DNA of 64,000 nt from an uncultured Allobosea sp. (GTDB lineage Bacteria; Pseudomonadota; Alphaproteobacteria; Rhizobiales; Beijerinckiaceae). Below are positions 1 through 9,544 of this stretch, piece after piece. The DNA is taken from assembly GCF_945957345.1 (NCBI RefSeq), contig NZ_CAMFKW010000003.1, positions 113,484-177,483 on the forward strand, read 5' to 3'. How positions within the stretch are numbered: the stretch's first letter is position 1; each line of letters opens with the position of its first letter. A program made the position numbers and the translations under genes. Below the pieces are notes generated by a model. It searched no databases and had not been told where the DNA came from. It was given only the letters and a program-made list of their open reading frames with translations.

Positions 1-621
1 GCCAGCCTCGGCATAGCCCTTCGGCTCGGCCTGCTTGGTCCCCATGATCCGCGCATAGACGAAGGGCGCCGTGACATCGGCGATCTGCGTGTAGTCCGCA
101 TCGGCCGAGGTGATCGCCGCCACGCCATAGCCGCGGAGCAGCGCGACAAAATCCGGCGAGCGGAAGCTGTCATGCCGGACCTCGACGGCATGGCGCAGCG
201 TGATTCCGTCCAGCTCCTTAGGCAGCAGCTTGAGGAAGGCCTCGAAATCGACGGGATCGAACTGCTTCGTCGGCATGAACTGCCAGTTGATCGGCCCGAG
301 CTTGTGCTTGAGCTCGGTCAGGCCGCTGGACAGGAATTTCTCGACCGAAGGGCCTGCTTCCGCCAACACCCGCCGGTTCGTGCAGAAACGCGAGCCCTTG
401 AGCGCGAACACGAAATCGTCAGGCGTCTCCTCGCGCCATTTGGCGAAGCTCTCCGGCTTCTGCGAGCCGTAATAAGTGCCGTTGATCTCGATCGATGTGA
501 GCTTGCTCGCGGCATATTCCAGCTCGCGCTTCTGCGGCAGCCCGTCCGGATAGAACGCCCCGCGCCAGGGCTCGAACACCCAGCCGCCAATGCCGATATG
601 AATCCTGCCTGCCGCGGTCAT
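1..621 (-). CDS. DUF72 family protein, C-terminus cut by window edge
   Basis: The minus strand reads from an ATG at 621 (MTAAGRIHIGIGGWVFEPWR) through the window edge without a stop. The opening, the following FYPDGLPQKRELEYAA segment and the later SIEINGTYYGSQKPE segment match the DUF72 (YecE-like) TIM-barrel family. The biochemical role of that family is not established. About 207 residues are visible, against roughly 240-300 for the family, so the C-terminal part lies to the left of the window. No partner gene is visible on this side. The family call is fairly safe; function is unknown. Confidence 0.8.
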   Translation of the reverse strand, partial: MTAAGRIHIGIGGWVFEPWRGAFYPDGLPQKRELEYAASKLTSIEINGTYYGSQKPESFAKWREETPDDFVFALKGSRFCTNRRVLAEAGPSVEKFLSSGLTELKHKLGPINWQFMPTKQFDPVDFEAFLKLLPKELDGITLRHAVEVRHDSFRSPDFVALLRGYGVAAITSADADYTQIADVTAPFVYARIMGTKQAEPKGYAEAG

Positions 622-804
622 GCGCCCGGTTCCTTGTTGCGATGCGGAAGAGATACTGGCGTCGCAATGCGTATTCCGCCACCCGGTTTCGGGGAGCCTG
701 TACCCTGTCAGGCTAATCGCAGCGGCGACTGGGGCTTGTCAGGAGCGGGATCTCGGCCTCCTGATTTTCTGCGCTGGTGTCTGCGGCGGGTGTCCAGAGC
801 GACG

Positions 805-837
805 AAGCCCGCCGCTGTTGCGACGGGCTTTTTATTT
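805..837 (+). terminator. Rho-independent terminator-like hairpin
   Basis: Arms AAGCCCGCCGC (805-815) and GCGACGGGCTT (820-830) pair over 11 bases with one mismatch around a 4-nt loop. They are followed by TTTATTT on the plus strand. The hairpin abuts the tRNA 3'-end fragment at 837-852, so it may originally have followed a minus-strand tRNA gene. No plus-strand gene ends here now. Confidence 0.6.
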
Positions 838-852
838 GGTTGCGGGGGCAGG
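837..852 (-). other. 3'-end fragment of a tRNA (initiator tRNA-like), possible attachment-site scar
   Basis: The 16 bases TGGTTGCGGGGGCAGG, read on the minus strand, give CCTGCCCCCGCAACCA. This matches the T-arm and acceptor 3' end with CCA of bacterial initiator tRNA as I remember it. The rest of the tRNA, which should lie at higher coordinates, is missing; sequence diverges after 852. Integrases often use a tRNA 3' end as attachment site and leave such a fragment at the far end of the island. A caveat is that GGTTGC/GCAACC also forms a local hairpin, so chance is possible. Confidence 0.45.
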
Positions 853-855
853 CAA

Positions 856-895
856 CCACCGATACCCACATTTGCGGCGGATAACGATCTGACGG
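856..895 (+). repeat. 40-bp repeat, copy 1 of 2
   Basis: This stretch matches 21528-21567 in the same orientation at 34 of 40 positions, and the last 19 bases (GCGGATAACGATCTGACGG) are identical. In one frame both copies translate to PPxPTFxADNDLT, and four of the six differences fall in third or synonymous-type positions, which suggests descent from coding sequence. I do not recognise the protein. The copy sits directly beside the tRNA 3'-end fragment. Confidence 0.55.
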
Positions 896-1045
896 TCTAT
901 TCGAGGCAAACCGCCCTCTCTCTGGAGAAGAAGACCGGGCAGACGCAAAGCGTCGGAGAACAAGGCCGCGGCCCTATAGCGCGCTCAACAGTTTCTCTGG
1001 CCATCCGGTTCTTTGCGCCTCCCCTTGGGACTGCGGTCGATCGCG

Positions 1046-2530
1046 CTAACGCTCGAACAGACCATCGAAGATCAGGCGAATATCCGCCGACAGGTCGGCT
1101 CGAAGTTCGGCGCCGTCGACATCGAAAACCTGCGTCGCCCGTTTTCCGATATCGTATGGCAGCCAGACTGCAGCGCCAGCGGCGTGAACGAATGTCGTGA
1201 TCATCTCGTGCATGCCGCCGTTGCCGGGGACCGCCACCGTCCCATACGGGCCCGGCCGGTTCCAGATCAGTCCCAGATCCGCAACATGGGGTGCCCAGCC
1301 AGCGAAGGGCCCGGCCGCGAGCGGCCGGTCGTTGCGGTAGAACCAGGTCGGGTTCCCCGACATACGATGGGCATCGGCAAGCCGGATCGACGGCAGTTCA
1401 TACGCCTCCGCCGTAAGCAGCCTCAGGCGCCGTGCGCCAGCCGACACGCCGGGCCATAGCTGCACGGCGCGCTCCTCGGCTTGCGCCATGATGTCGGGCT
1501 CCAGATGTGCCAGCAGCCGGCCGTCCCAGATCGCCGCCGGATCGCCGTCGCCTTGCGGCATTTCGATAAGGAAAGGCGCTGCCTCGTCGCGCGCCGTCCC
1601 GATCAGCAGCGGCACGGGGTGGCGAGGCAACAGCCGTGGCGCCTGCGGCAGGAATATTCCGTCGGCCACGGCGCGAAAGGGATGGCGCCGTGTCTCGCTC
1701 CGGCCCAGCCGCTCTTGCAGGGCAATGAGGGCGACAGCGGAAAGCTCCTGAAGGGCGCGTGCGCTCCCGGCAAGGGCCAACATCCTTTCGGCCACCGCGT
1801 CCGCCGTTTGCAGGCTATGGACGGTGTCACCGCCGCCCGAGCTTGAAAACGCCGCATGGAACAAGCCGGCCGCCTCGGGCGCGGCCAGAAGGGCCGCGAC
1901 GTTCTTCGCGCCGGCCGACTCGCCACCGATCGTGACGCGGCCGGGATCACCGCCGAAGACCGCTATGGTCTGCCGGACCCAGGCGAGCGCGGCGAGGATG
2001 TCCCGCAAGGCATTGTTGCCGCTGCCGCGGAATTCCTCGCCGAAGATGCGCCCGCCCTCGAGAAAGCCGAGCAGGCCGAGCCGATGGCCGATCGTGACAC
2101 ACGTGATGCCGGCCTGGGCGAAGGCCGTGCCGTCATAGACCGGCCGGCTCGTCCCTCCGACGGCCTGGCCTCCGCCATGCAGCCAGACCAGCACCGGATG
2201 CGGCCCGGCCCCGGCCGGCGACCAGATGTTGAGGTAGAGACAATCCTCGCTCGTCGGCACGGCGGGCATGGCGTCGGGATCGCCGGGATAGAAGCCCGGA
2301 TCGGCCGGTTGCGGCGCCGCCGGCGCGAAGCTCAGCGCCTCGCGCAGGCCGGTCCAGGGCGCAAGCGGCTGCGGCGGACGGAAACGCAAGGGGCCGATCG
2401 GGGCTGCGGCATAAGGCACCCCCTTGAATTGCCGGATTCCGTCGAAGACCGCGCCGCGCAGCCGGCCGTGGGGCGTATCGACAATGAGAGGTTGGTCGGG
2501 GAGCGCGGCTGCGGATGGATCGGGAGACAT
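1046..2530 (-). CDS. Carboxylesterase, type B family
   Basis: A 494-residue alpha/beta-hydrolase of the type B carboxylesterase family (PnbA-like), predicted to hydrolyse carboxylic esters. Visible marks are FKGVPYAAAP near residue 36, the EDCLYLNIW block (95-103), the oxyanion motif HGGG (118-121) and the nucleophile elbow GESAG with Ser205. A C-terminal His is likely in the GMHEMITTF region. No signal peptide is evident, so it is probably cytoplasmic. It lies downstream of a peptide-type binding protein and a ROK regulator on the same strand with a 109-nt gap and may be co-transcribed. The natural substrate is unknown. Confidence 0.85.
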   Translation of the reverse strand: MSPDPSAAALPDQPLIVDTPHGRLRGAVFDGIRQFKGVPYAAAPIGPLRFRPPQPLAPWTGLREALSFAPAAPQPADPGFYPGDPDAMPAVPTSEDCLYLNIWSPAGAGPHPVLVWLHGGGQAVGGTSRPVYDGTAFAQAGITCVTIGHRLGLLGFLEGGRIFGEEFRGSGNNALRDILAALAWVRQTIAVFGGDPGRVTIGGESAGAKNVAALLAAPEAAGLFHAAFSSSGGGDTVHSLQTADAVAERMLALAGSARALQELSAVALIALQERLGRSETRRHPFRAVADGIFLPQAPRLLPRHPVPLLIGTARDEAAPFLIEMPQGDGDPAAIWDGRLLAHLEPDIMAQAEERAVQLWPGVSAGARRLRLLTAEAYELPSIRLADAHRMSGNPTWFYRNDRPLAAGPFAGWAPHVADLGLIWNRPGPYGTVAVPGNGGMHEMITTFVHAAGAAVWLPYDIGKRATQVFDVDGAELRADLSADIRLIFDGLFER

Positions 2531-2639
2531 GGGTACGGAGATGTCGCGGTGCGGCTCCGGCCGTCGCCGATGCCGGGGTGCCTGCTGCCGGTGATGCGGG
2601 GCAGCAGGCGTCGTCGGGGGCGAGGCCGCTCGCAGAGGC

Positions 2640-4205
2640 CTATTTGCGGGCGATGTTCCAGTAGACCGGCGCCGGCGGGGTCAGGAGGCCGGTCAGGTTC
2701 GCACGATAGGCACGGATCTGATACTGGACGCCGATCGGCACATAGGGAACGGTCTCCACCGCGCGGAGCTGGATCTTCTCCGCCAGCGCCTTGCGTTGCG
2801 CGACGTCGGAAAGATCGGAAAACGCAGCGCGCATCTTTTCGATCTCCGCATCGCAGGGCCAGCCGAACCAGGCCTTCTCGCAGTTCGAACGAAGGCCGAG
2901 ATGGCTGACCGGCTCCATCATGTCGAGCCCGCCCGGCCCCGAGATGAAGATCGACCAGCCGCCCTTGCCGACCGGTTCCTTGCTGGCCCGCCGGGCCACG
3001 ACCGTCGCCCAGTCCATGGCCTGGACATCGGTCTTGAAGCCGATGCTCTTCAGCAGCGCTTCGGCCACCATGGTGAAAGCATGGATATTGGAATTCTCGG
3101 CGGCATCGAGCAGCACCACCGGAGTTCCATCATAGCCGGCTTCCTTCAGCAGGGCCTTGGCCTTGTCGAGATTGACCGCCGGAAACCCTTTCTCTGTGAA
3201 ATAGGGAGACGAGCAGACATAGAAGGAGCGGCAGGGTTTGCCGAGGCTCGGATCGTCGATCACGGCGGCGAGGAACTCCGCGCCATCGACGGCATGGAGG
3301 AGGGCCTGCCGCAGCTTCGGATTGTCGAATGGCGGCTGGAGCGAATTGATGCGGATCTGCTGGGCGACGCCGATATCGTCCTGGCGTTCGAGACCGATGT
3401 CCTTCGACGTCTTGGCGAGCGGGATGAGATCGCCCGGAATCTCCTCGCTGATATCGAGCTCACCCTTGATCAGGGCGTTGATCGCGGTCTGCTGGTCGGG
3501 AATGATCTGCCATTCGACGCGATCGACCTTGACGACCTTGCCGCCGGAGAGACCGGACGGCGCCTCGGGGCGAGGCTTGTATCCGGCGTTCCTGGTGAAG
3601 ACCAGCCGGGCGCCGGCCAGCCATTCGTCCTTCTTGAAGACGAACGGGCCGGAGCCGGTATGGTCGGTCACCGCCTGGTTGGGCGGCGTTGCCGAAGCGA
3701 TGCGGGCCGGCATGATGAACGGCACCGGCGCGCCGGGCTTGCCGAGAGCGTCCAGCACCATTCCCCACGGCGAGGTCAGCGTCAGGCGAAATGTCTTCGC
3801 ATCGACCGCCTGCCAGTTCGCGCCGCGCTGGTTGAGCTGCTGCCCCATGCTGTCATTGACGCTCCAGCGCTTCAGCGAGGCGATCACGTCTTCGGCCGTC
3901 ACGGGCTGACCGTCGCTGAAAGCGAGGCCGTCGCGCAGGACGAAGGTCCAGGTCTTGCCGTCGGCGGAGCTGTCCCAGCTTTCCACCATCTGCGGCTTGA
4001 TCGCCAGCTTTTCGTCGACCGCAAACAGCGTGTCGTAGATCATGTAGCCGAAATTCCGGGCCATGGAATCCGAGCCGAGGATCGGGTCCAGCAGCTTCAC
4101 GTCTCCGGACGGCTTGACCTTGAGAACGCTCTCGGCCTGAACCGGCCCGGTCAAGACGAGCATGGCACCGGCGAAAAGCGCGGCCGTCACTGCTTTGAAA
4201 CTCAT
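2640..4205 (-). CDS. ABC transporter substrate-binding protein, peptide/nickel family (SBP_bac_5)
   Basis: A 521-residue periplasmic binding protein with an N-terminal signal peptide (hydrophobic core [13 protein letters not shown], cleavage near VQAES). The body carries family 5 hallmarks: the [17 protein letters not shown] start, a [21 protein letters not shown] block and [18 protein letters not shown]. Such proteins capture oligopeptides or other small solutes for Dpp/Opp-type importers. Its start overlaps the stop of the upstream ROK gene by 4 nt (ATGA), so the two are translationally coupled. No cognate permease or ATPase gene is present nearby, so it is an orphan that must use a transporter encoded elsewhere. 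Confidence 0.9.
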   Translation of the reverse strand: MSFKAVTAALFAGAMLVLTGPVQAESVLKVKPSGDVKLLDPILGSDSMARNFGYMIYDTLFAVDEKLAIKPQMVESWDSSADGKTWTFVLRDGLAFSDGQPVTAEDVIASLKRWSVNDSMGQQLNQRGANWQAVDAKTFRLTLTSPWGMVLDALGKPGAPVPFIMPARIASATPPNQAVTDHTGSGPFVFKKDEWLAGARLVFTRNAGYKPRPEAPSGLSGGKVVKVDRVEWQIIPDQQTAINALIKGELDISEEIPGDLIPLAKTSKDIGLERQDDIGVAQQIRINSLQPPFDNPKLRQALLHAVDGAEFLAAVIDDPSLGKPCRSFYVCSSPYFTEKGFPAVNLDKAKALLKEAGYDGTPVVLLDAAENSNIHAFTMVAEALLKSIGFKTDVQAMDWATVVARRASKEPVGKGGWSIFISGPGGLDMMEPVSHLGLRSNCEKAWFGWPCDAEIEKMRAAFSDLSDVAQRKALAEKIQLRAVETVPYVPIGVQYQIRAYRANLTGLLTPPAPVYWNIARK

Positions 4206-5404
4206 TGTCCTCCCCCTTGTCGTTCGATGAGGTGATGCGCGGCCATGTCCCTGGCCGCTTCCGTCGGGCGCATCGCGCCGCGTTGCAGGTAGGCGTAGGT
4301 GGCCAGCGCCAGGCCGGCCGCCGGCTCCCGCCCCAATTCCGCCTTGGCGAAGGTGAGGTTCACCGCCGCGGCGCCGCCGAACAGGCTGGCCTCGATGCCG
4401 CCGAGAACGCCGGCATGCATGTCGTCGCCCAGTTCGGCCGGCCAGCCGGCCACCACCACCCGTCGAATGGGAGTCAGGTTGAGCGCATTGCCGATGGCGT
4501 GTCCGAGTCGCACCAGACGTGCCGCGAGGTCAGCTCGCGCGCGCGCCGACAGCTTGAGGCGACTGGCCTGCCATCCGCCCATCGCCAGCAGGTCATGCTC
4601 GCGCAGGCCGATGGCGGGGGCGACGGCGGTGGTGGACACATAGGCCTCGAGGCAGCCGGAATGGCCGCAGCGGCAGCGGGGGCCGCGTGGATCGAGCACC
4701 ATATGGCCGATTTCGCAGACGGCCACGTCCCCGCTCGTGGCGAAGTCATCGACCAGCGCCGCGGCCACGCCATGGCCGGCGAAGGTGTAGAAATAGGGGC
4801 CGCCGGGGAGATCGACGCCAAGCTTGAGCCGATGCGCGACGGCGCGGGTCACGATCGAATTCGCCGCGAGCAGCGCCACCGCGGGCAATGCCGCCTGGAT
4901 CTCCGCCAGGAGCTCGGCAGGGTTCAGCGCGATGATCGGATTGGCGTGCAGAGTCTCGTGATAGCCCGGGATCGACACGGCGAGCTGACGAAGCCCGATG
5001 CCCGCCCGGCGCAGATGGTCGGCGAGCTGATGAAGAGCGCGGCGATAGGTTGTTTTCACGCCCTCGGGCCCGGCGCCGTCCGGCAGGTCCAGCCACTCGG
5101 AAAAGCGAATCTCGCCGGTCAGCGAACCGACGCCGATATGGACGCGCCCTCCCGAGAATTCCATCGTGCCGACATGGAGAGCATTACTTAGTGTAAGGAA
5201 AGAGCTCGGGCCGCCCTGGTAGGGCGCCGTGCGCTTCGCTTCCTCCACCAGCCCCTCGGATTTCAGCTCGGAGACGATGCGCGAGATGCTCGCATCGGTC
5301 AGGCCGAGATGATCCGCCAAAATAGGGCGAAAGGAGCCACCGGAGCACCAGAGATAGCGCAGAACCGCCGAGCGCGTCTCGCGCCGGCTTCTCGGCTCCC
5401 GCAT
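4202..5404 (-). CDS. ROK family transcriptional regulator
   Basis: A 400-residue protein with an N-terminal winged helix (about residues 8-60, including [19 protein letters not shown]) followed by a ROK sugar-kinase-like domain. The zinc-binding signature [12 protein letters not shown] is intact. ROK repressors of the NagC/XylR type usually bind a sugar or sugar-derived ligand. The gene heads an operon with the orphan binding protein (4-nt overlap) and the esterase, so it probably controls their uptake and hydrolysis function. The start is supported by a GGGAGG ribosome site just before the ATG. TTAC-N5-GTAA dyads at 5423-5435 and 5184-5196 are candidate operators. Confidence 0.88.
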   Translation of the reverse strand: MREPRSRRETRSAVLRYLWCSGGSFRPILADHLGLTDASISRIVSELKSEGLVEEAKRTAPYQGGPSSFLTLSNALHVGTMEFSGGRVHIGVGSLTGEIRFSEWLDLPDGAGPEGVKTTYRRALHQLADHLRRAGIGLRQLAVSIPGYHETLHANPIIALNPAELLAEIQAALPAVALLAANSIVTRAVAHRLKLGVDLPGGPYFYTFAGHGVAAALVDDFATSGDVAVCEIGHMVLDPRGPRCRCGHSGCLEAYVSTTAVAPAIGLREHDLLAMGGWQASRLKLSARARADLAARLVRLGHAIGNALNLTPIRRVVVAGWPAELGDDMHAGVLGGIEASLFGGAAAVNLTFAKAELGREPAAGLALATYAYLQRGAMRPTEAARDMAAHHLIERQGGGQ

Positions 5405-5422
5405 GCATCCTCCCGTTTATTT

Positions 5423-5435
5423 TTACTTTATGTAA
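5423..5435. promoter_or_regulatory. TTAC-N5-GTAA dyad upstream of the ROK gene (candidate operator)
   Basis: TTAC TTTAT GTAA lies 19 nt upstream of the ROK start codon in an AT-rich patch that stands out from its surroundings. The same TTAC-N5-GTAA arrangement recurs inside the ROK gene at 5184-5196 (TTAC TTAGT GTAA). Two such sites about 239 bp apart could support autoregulation by looping. Assignment to the ROK protein is inference. Confidence 0.4.
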
Positions 5436-5515
5436 TAATGCTGCCGTGTGCTGGCGATCTTGTCAATATCGCCCCACCGCCCGCGGCGCGCCGCCGGGAC
5501 ACCCCCGTCGCCGAG

Positions 5516-5611
5516 ATGGCATCGCACGGATACCTCTATCTCGTCGCGGCGCTGATGTTCGAGGTTGCGCTGTCCGTCGCGATCGCTCGGCGAACCGGGA
5601 AGCAGGCCTGA
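5516..5611 (+). pseudogene. Possible N-terminal remnant of a small multidrug resistance (SMR)-like protein
   Basis: A 31-codon frame begins MASHGYLYLVAALMFEVAL and then reads SVAIARRTGKQA to a stop. The first half resembles the first membrane helix of SMR/EmrE transporters, which carries the membrane-embedded Glu; here that is FEV. SMR proteins are about 105-110 residues, so this would be a truncated remnant without function. It is short, and coincidence is possible. Confidence 0.25.
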
Positions 5612-5663
5612 CACGTTGCGCAGATGATCGCGTCGGCTGCACGTTCTACGGTGGGATTCGAAA

Positions 5664-7157
5664 TCAGTCTCGCCGGAAAAGAGTGACAAGTCTGCGCACG
5701 GCCGGGGCGATCTGTTCTTCCGGCGTGCTGGCGAAGCCGAGCAGCAGTCCAGATCGTGGATGACCGGGTGAATAATAGGCGGATAGCGGTGGTGTCTGCA
5801 GACCGAGCCGCAACGCGCGTCCATATATCTCCGTGTCCATCACGCTGCTGTCGGAGAACAGACCGAGGGCGTGCAGGCCGCATTCGGGCAGCGCCATATC
5901 GAGCAAGCCGTCGGCATGGCGTGCAACGGCATCGGCCAGTGCATCACGGCGGGCTCGATAGAGTACCCGCATCGCACGGATGTGCCGAGCCAGGTACCCA
6001 CGCGCGATGAACTCGGCGAGGATCGCCTGATCCGGTCCGGGAGACTGTCGATCCGCCAGGGCCCGACCCGCGGTGAAGGCACCGACGAGCCTTCCGGGCA
6101 ACACGACGTAGCCCAGGCGCAAACCCGGCGCGAGGACCTTCGAGAAGGTCCCGACATAGATCACTCTTTCCTGACCTGCATCCAGCGCTGCGAGCGGTTG
6201 CAAGGGGCGGCCCGAATAGCGAAATTCGCCATCGTAGTCGTCCTCGATCACCCAGGCATTGGCGCGCTCCGCCCAGGCCAGCAGGGCGAACCGGCGCCGC
6301 AGACTCATGACCGCGCCAAGTGGATACTGATGCGAGGGTGTGACGAGGGCCAGGCGCGCATGCGCCGCCGATGCCTCACCGGCCGCGACGTCCAGTCCCT
6401 CCATGTCCACGGGTACCGGCACTGTGCGCAATCCGGCTACCGAAAGGGCGTTCCGCCCTGCCACATAGGCTGGGTCCTCCACCCAGGCCGCATCGCCGGC
6501 GTCGGCGAGCAACTGCGCGGCGAGGCTGATCGCCTGCTGCGAGCCGGACGTCACGATGACTTGCTCTGCCGTGCAGGCGATGCCACGCATGGCGCCCAGA
6601 TACGCTGCGATCGCCTGTCGGAGCGGGCGGTAGCCGGCAGGATCGCCGTAGCCGAGCAGGCTGGGCGCCCCTCCGCGCCAAACTTCCGCAGACAGGCGGG
6701 CCCAGATCTGCCCCGGAAAGGCGTCCACCGCCGGAATGCCGGGCGCAAGCATCGCGGCGCCCGGACGCGCGGCCGTGACCGGGAGCGCAGCAGTCGCTCT
6801 CCCTCTCCGGGACAAGCCGGCTTCGGACAGATTTGGTGATGGACGGACAGGCTCCGATCGAAGTCCGCCTGGGGTGGGCAGTAGGATGTCTGGCAGCAGT
6901 GCGGATACACGCGTCGCCGAACCGGGCCTTCCTGTCAGATAGCCTTCGGCAGTGAGGCGGCCATAGGCCAGTACCACGGTCTGCCGCGCCACGCCGATGT
7001 CGCGGGCAAGAGCCCTGCTGGAGGGAAGAACCGCGCCCGGTTTGAGCGCTCCATCGAGGATCAGGGCCCGGAAATGCGCGAAAATCTGATCCTGCCAACC
7101 ATCGGCGCGCGATCGGTCAAGGGCGAATCCCGGCATGGGGAGAGGTGACGCGGGCAT
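5664..7157 (-). CDS. MocR/PdxR-like regulator (GntR HTH fused to aminotransferase domain)
   Basis: About 497 residues with an N-terminal GntR winged helix (LPSSRALARDIGVARQTVVLAYGR in the first third) fused to a fold type I aminotransferase-like domain. The PLP lysine motif GTFSKVLAPGLRLG is present. MocR proteins use PLP as a sensor and often regulate pyridoxal, GABA or ectoine genes. A longer frame starts at 7271, but it would overlap the divergent PaiB-like gene and adds a non-homologous N-terminus. I chose ATG 7157; ATG 7136 is also possible. The divergent neighbour is the probable target. Confidence 0.85.
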   Translation of the reverse strand: MPASPLPMPGFALDRSRADGWQDQIFAHFRALILDGALKPGAVLPSSRALARDIGVARQTVVLAYGRLTAEGYLTGRPGSATRVSALLPDILLPTPGGLRSEPVRPSPNLSEAGLSRRGRATAALPVTAARPGAAMLAPGIPAVDAFPGQIWARLSAEVWRGGAPSLLGYGDPAGYRPLRQAIAAYLGAMRGIACTAEQVIVTSGSQQAISLAAQLLADAGDAAWVEDPAYVAGRNALSVAGLRTVPVPVDMEGLDVAAGEASAAHARLALVTPSHQYPLGAVMSLRRRFALLAWAERANAWVIEDDYDGEFRYSGRPLQPLAALDAGQERVIYVGTFSKVLAPGLRLGYVVLPGRLVGAFTAGRALADRQSPGPDQAILAEFIARGYLARHIRAMRVLYRARRDALADAVARHADGLLDMALPECGLHALGLFSDSSVMDTEIYGRALRLGLQTPPLSAYYSPGHPRSGLLLGFASTPEEQIAPAVRRLVTLFRRD

Positions 7158-7242
7158 CAACCGGTCTAATAGGAAAGCTGCAACTGGCACAAGGGCGATG
7201 GACCAGGCGGGCGTAAAGAAAGCCGCACCCGACACAGGAGCC

Positions 7243-7905
7243 ATGCCTATGTACGTCCATCCCGCCTTCACAACGACACGCGAGACCGCGCTCGGGATTT
7301 TGAGGGAGCGGGCCTATGGCGTTTTCGTCGTGCCGACCGCGACGGCGCCAACGGCCGTTCATTTGCCATTCCTGACCTATGAGGATGGCGATGAGGCGCT
7401 CCGGGTCGAACTTCACGTTGCCCGGGCCAATCCGATCCACAAGCTGATCGGCGAAGGATGCCCGGCGCTGCTGATATGCAACGGACCCGACGCCTATATC
7501 ACGCCGGAATGGTACGGCATGCCGAACGAGGTCCCGACCTGGACCTACACGGCAGTTCATCTGACGGGCACGGCGCGTGTCCTGTCCGAGAACATGAATC
7601 GTGACCACATCGACCGGATGGTGAGCTTTTTCGAGGCGAGGATGCCCGAGAAGGCCCCCTGGACGACGGAGAGCCTCGCCCCCCAAAAGATGGCGATGAT
7701 GATGAAGGCGATCGTCACCATCGAACTGCGCATCGATGGAGTTCAAGCCCAGCTCAAGCTGATCCAGCACAAGGACGAGACCCGCCATCGCGGCGCAATC
7801 GCCGGTCTGAGGCGGAGGCCGGATGCCGACTCCCACGCGATCGCCGATCTGATGCAGGAAACGCTCGACGCCCGCCTGGCCGCAAACCGAGCGGAGGCTC
7901 CCTGA
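7243..7905 (+). CDS. PaiB-like FMN-binding protein (FMN-binding negative transcriptional regulator family)
   Basis: A 220-residue protein starting MPMYVHPAFTTTRETALGIL, matching the PaiB family of split-barrel flavin-binding proteins. Family features are GVFVVPTATAPTAVHLPFL and ARANPIHKLIGEGCPALLI, followed by PDAYITPEWYG. Bacillus PaiB was described as a negative regulator of sporulation genes, and in proteobacteria the genes often sit beside MocR regulators, as here. The start at 7243 has a CAGGAG ribosome site 2-8 nt upstream; earlier in-frame ATGs lack family similarity. Its actual role is unproven. Confidence 0.85.
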   Translation: MPMYVHPAFTTTRETALGILRERAYGVFVVPTATAPTAVHLPFLTYEDGDEALRVELHVARANPIHKLIGEGCPALLICNGPDAYITPEWYGMPNEVPTWTYTAVHLTGTARVLSENMNRDHIDRMVSFFEARMPEKAPWTTESLAPQKMAMMMKAIVTIELRIDGVQAQLKLIQHKDETRHRGAIAGLRRRPDADSHAIADLMQETLDARLAANRAEAP

Positions 7906-8288
7906 ACGGAGATACCACTGCGCTCGCAGTCTGAGCTGTTCACGACGATGGGGCCGGCCGAGGCCATCTCCTCCCCGGCGCTGATCACTCAGGTCGAGAA
8001 TGGTGTCCTCGGTAACAGCGCTGGTGCCTTTTTCGATAGGCTGACATGTCCGAAGACCCCGATGCGCTTCACCGCCGCCGAGGGCGCGGACCGGCATTGG
8101 GAGATGGGCACGCCCGGCATAAAACGGGTCAGTTGCCGCTACGTCTTCGACATTCGATTGGCTGCTCGTTCCCGTATAGCAGATCGAAAGTGCCACGGCT
8201 CGGCTGAACCGCGCCTGACGTAAGGCCAGCGCCGTCTCCGGACCTTGGCTCAACACTGGAAAGCGGGCGCCTCCAGATAGCGGCCTCC
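7906..8288. other. Intergenic stretch with no recognised gene
   Basis: About 380 nt between PaiB and the 3' end of the Liv-type binding protein. Open frames exist on both strands (for example 7948-8223 on plus), but their translations show no domain I recognise and no convincing ribosome site. It may hold decayed coding sequence. I see no repeat or hairpin that explains it. Confidence 0.4.
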
Positions 8289-9494
8289 TTATTTTACGAC
8301 GAGGGGGCACTTGCTTTCGGACAGCGGCCAGACCGTCTCTTCCGGCGCGATCTTGCGCACGATCTCGAAATAATCCCAAGGCGCCTTCGAATCCGCCGGC
8401 TTCTTCACGCGGGCGAGATACATCTCCCGCAAGACCCGGCCATCGGCGCGAATCCTGGCGTTCTGCGTGAAGGCGTCGTTGATCGGCATCGCCTTCATCG
8501 CGGCGGCCACCTTGTCGGGATCATCCGTGCCGGCCTCCTTGATCGCCTTGAGGTAATGCAGCACCGAGCCGTAGACGCCGGCGTGAAGCATCGAGGGCAT
8601 CATCCCGGTCCGTTCGAGGAACTGCTTGGACCAGGCGCGGGAGGCGTCGTCGATATCCCAGTAGGAGGCCGTCGTCAGATAGGTGCCCTGGGTCGCCTTG
8701 AGCCCGAGGCTGTGAACGTCCTGCAGGAAGAAGATCAGCGCCGCCAGGCTCTGCCCCTGTTCGACGATGCCGAACTCGCCGGCCTGCTTGATCGCATTGA
8801 CGGTGTCGTTGCCGGCATTGGCGATGCCGATCACCTTGGCGCCGGAAGCCTGCGCCCGCAGCAGGAAGGACGAGAAGTCGGCGTTGTTCAGGGGGTGACG
8901 GACCGCACCCACGACCTTGCCGCCATTGGCTTCAACGACATCGGTCGCATCCTTCTGCAACTGATGGCCGAAGGCGTAATCCGAGGCGAGCATGAACCAG
9001 CTGGTTCCGCCGGCCTTCACGACGGCGGAGGCCGTCCCGCGCGCGACCGCGTAGGTGTCGTAAGTCCAATGAAACCCATAGGGCGAGCACTGCTCGTTGG
9101 TGAGCGCCGTCGTGCCGGCGCCGGAATACATGACAATGCGCTTCTTCTCGCGCGCCAGGGACTGGATCGCGAGCGCTACCGCCGAATTCGGCACATCCAC
9201 GATCGCATCGACCTTGTCGACGTCGAACCATTGGCGGGCGATGGTCAGGCCGACATCCGCCTTGTGCTGGTGATCGGCGGAGAGAATCCGGATCGGCTTG
9301 CCGAGAACGGTACCGCCGAACTCCTTCACCGCCATCTCGGCGGCGGCGACAGAGCCCTTGCCAGTGATATCCGCGGTGACACCGGCCATGTCGGTCAGAA
9401 CGCCGATTTTGACAGCGTCATCGCTCACCTGCGCGCGAGCAGCGCCGCCATAGGCAATCAGGGCCGTCACGCCGGCCAGCAGCAGCTTCTTCAT
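8289..9494 (-). CDS. ABC transporter substrate-binding protein, Leu/Ile/Val (Peripla_BP_6) family
   Basis: A 401-residue periplasmic binding protein with signal peptide MKKLLLAGVTALIAYGG and cleavage near AARAQ. The mature start VSDDAVKIGVLTDMAGV and the later block IRILSADHQHKADVGLTIA are typical of HAAT-family receptors for amino acids or aromatic and aliphatic acids. In Hyphomicrobiales these often bind aromatic catabolites. It lies 50 nt downstream of an alpha/beta hydrolase on the same strand, but LivHMGF genes are absent, so it is an orphan receptor. The pairing with a hydrolase suggests uptake of an ester or ring-cleavage product, which is inference. Confidence 0.9.
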   Translation of the reverse strand: MKKLLLAGVTALIAYGGAARAQVSDDAVKIGVLTDMAGVTADITGKGSVAAAEMAVKEFGGTVLGKPIRILSADHQHKADVGLTIARQWFDVDKVDAIVDVPNSAVALAIQSLAREKKRIVMYSGAGTTALTNEQCSPYGFHWTYDTYAVARGTASAVVKAGGTSWFMLASDYAFGHQLQKDATDVVEANGGKVVGAVRHPLNNADFSSFLLRAQASGAKVIGIANAGNDTVNAIKQAGEFGIVEQGQSLAALIFFLQDVHSLGLKATQGTYLTTASYWDIDDASRAWSKQFLERTGMMPSMLHAGVYGSVLHYLKAIKEAGTDDPDKVAAAMKAMPINDAFTQNARIRADGRVLREMYLARVKKPADSKAPWDYFEIVRKIAPEETVWPLSESKCPLVVK

Positions 9495-9544
9495 CTCGTC
9501 CTCCCGGATAAGGTCCGCTTGGCGCGGATCGTCAGATCACTCGC

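Noticed and set aside
7948..8223. Possible small plus-strand gene after PaiB
   Set aside because: No ribosome site, no recognisable domain and ordinary intergenic composition.
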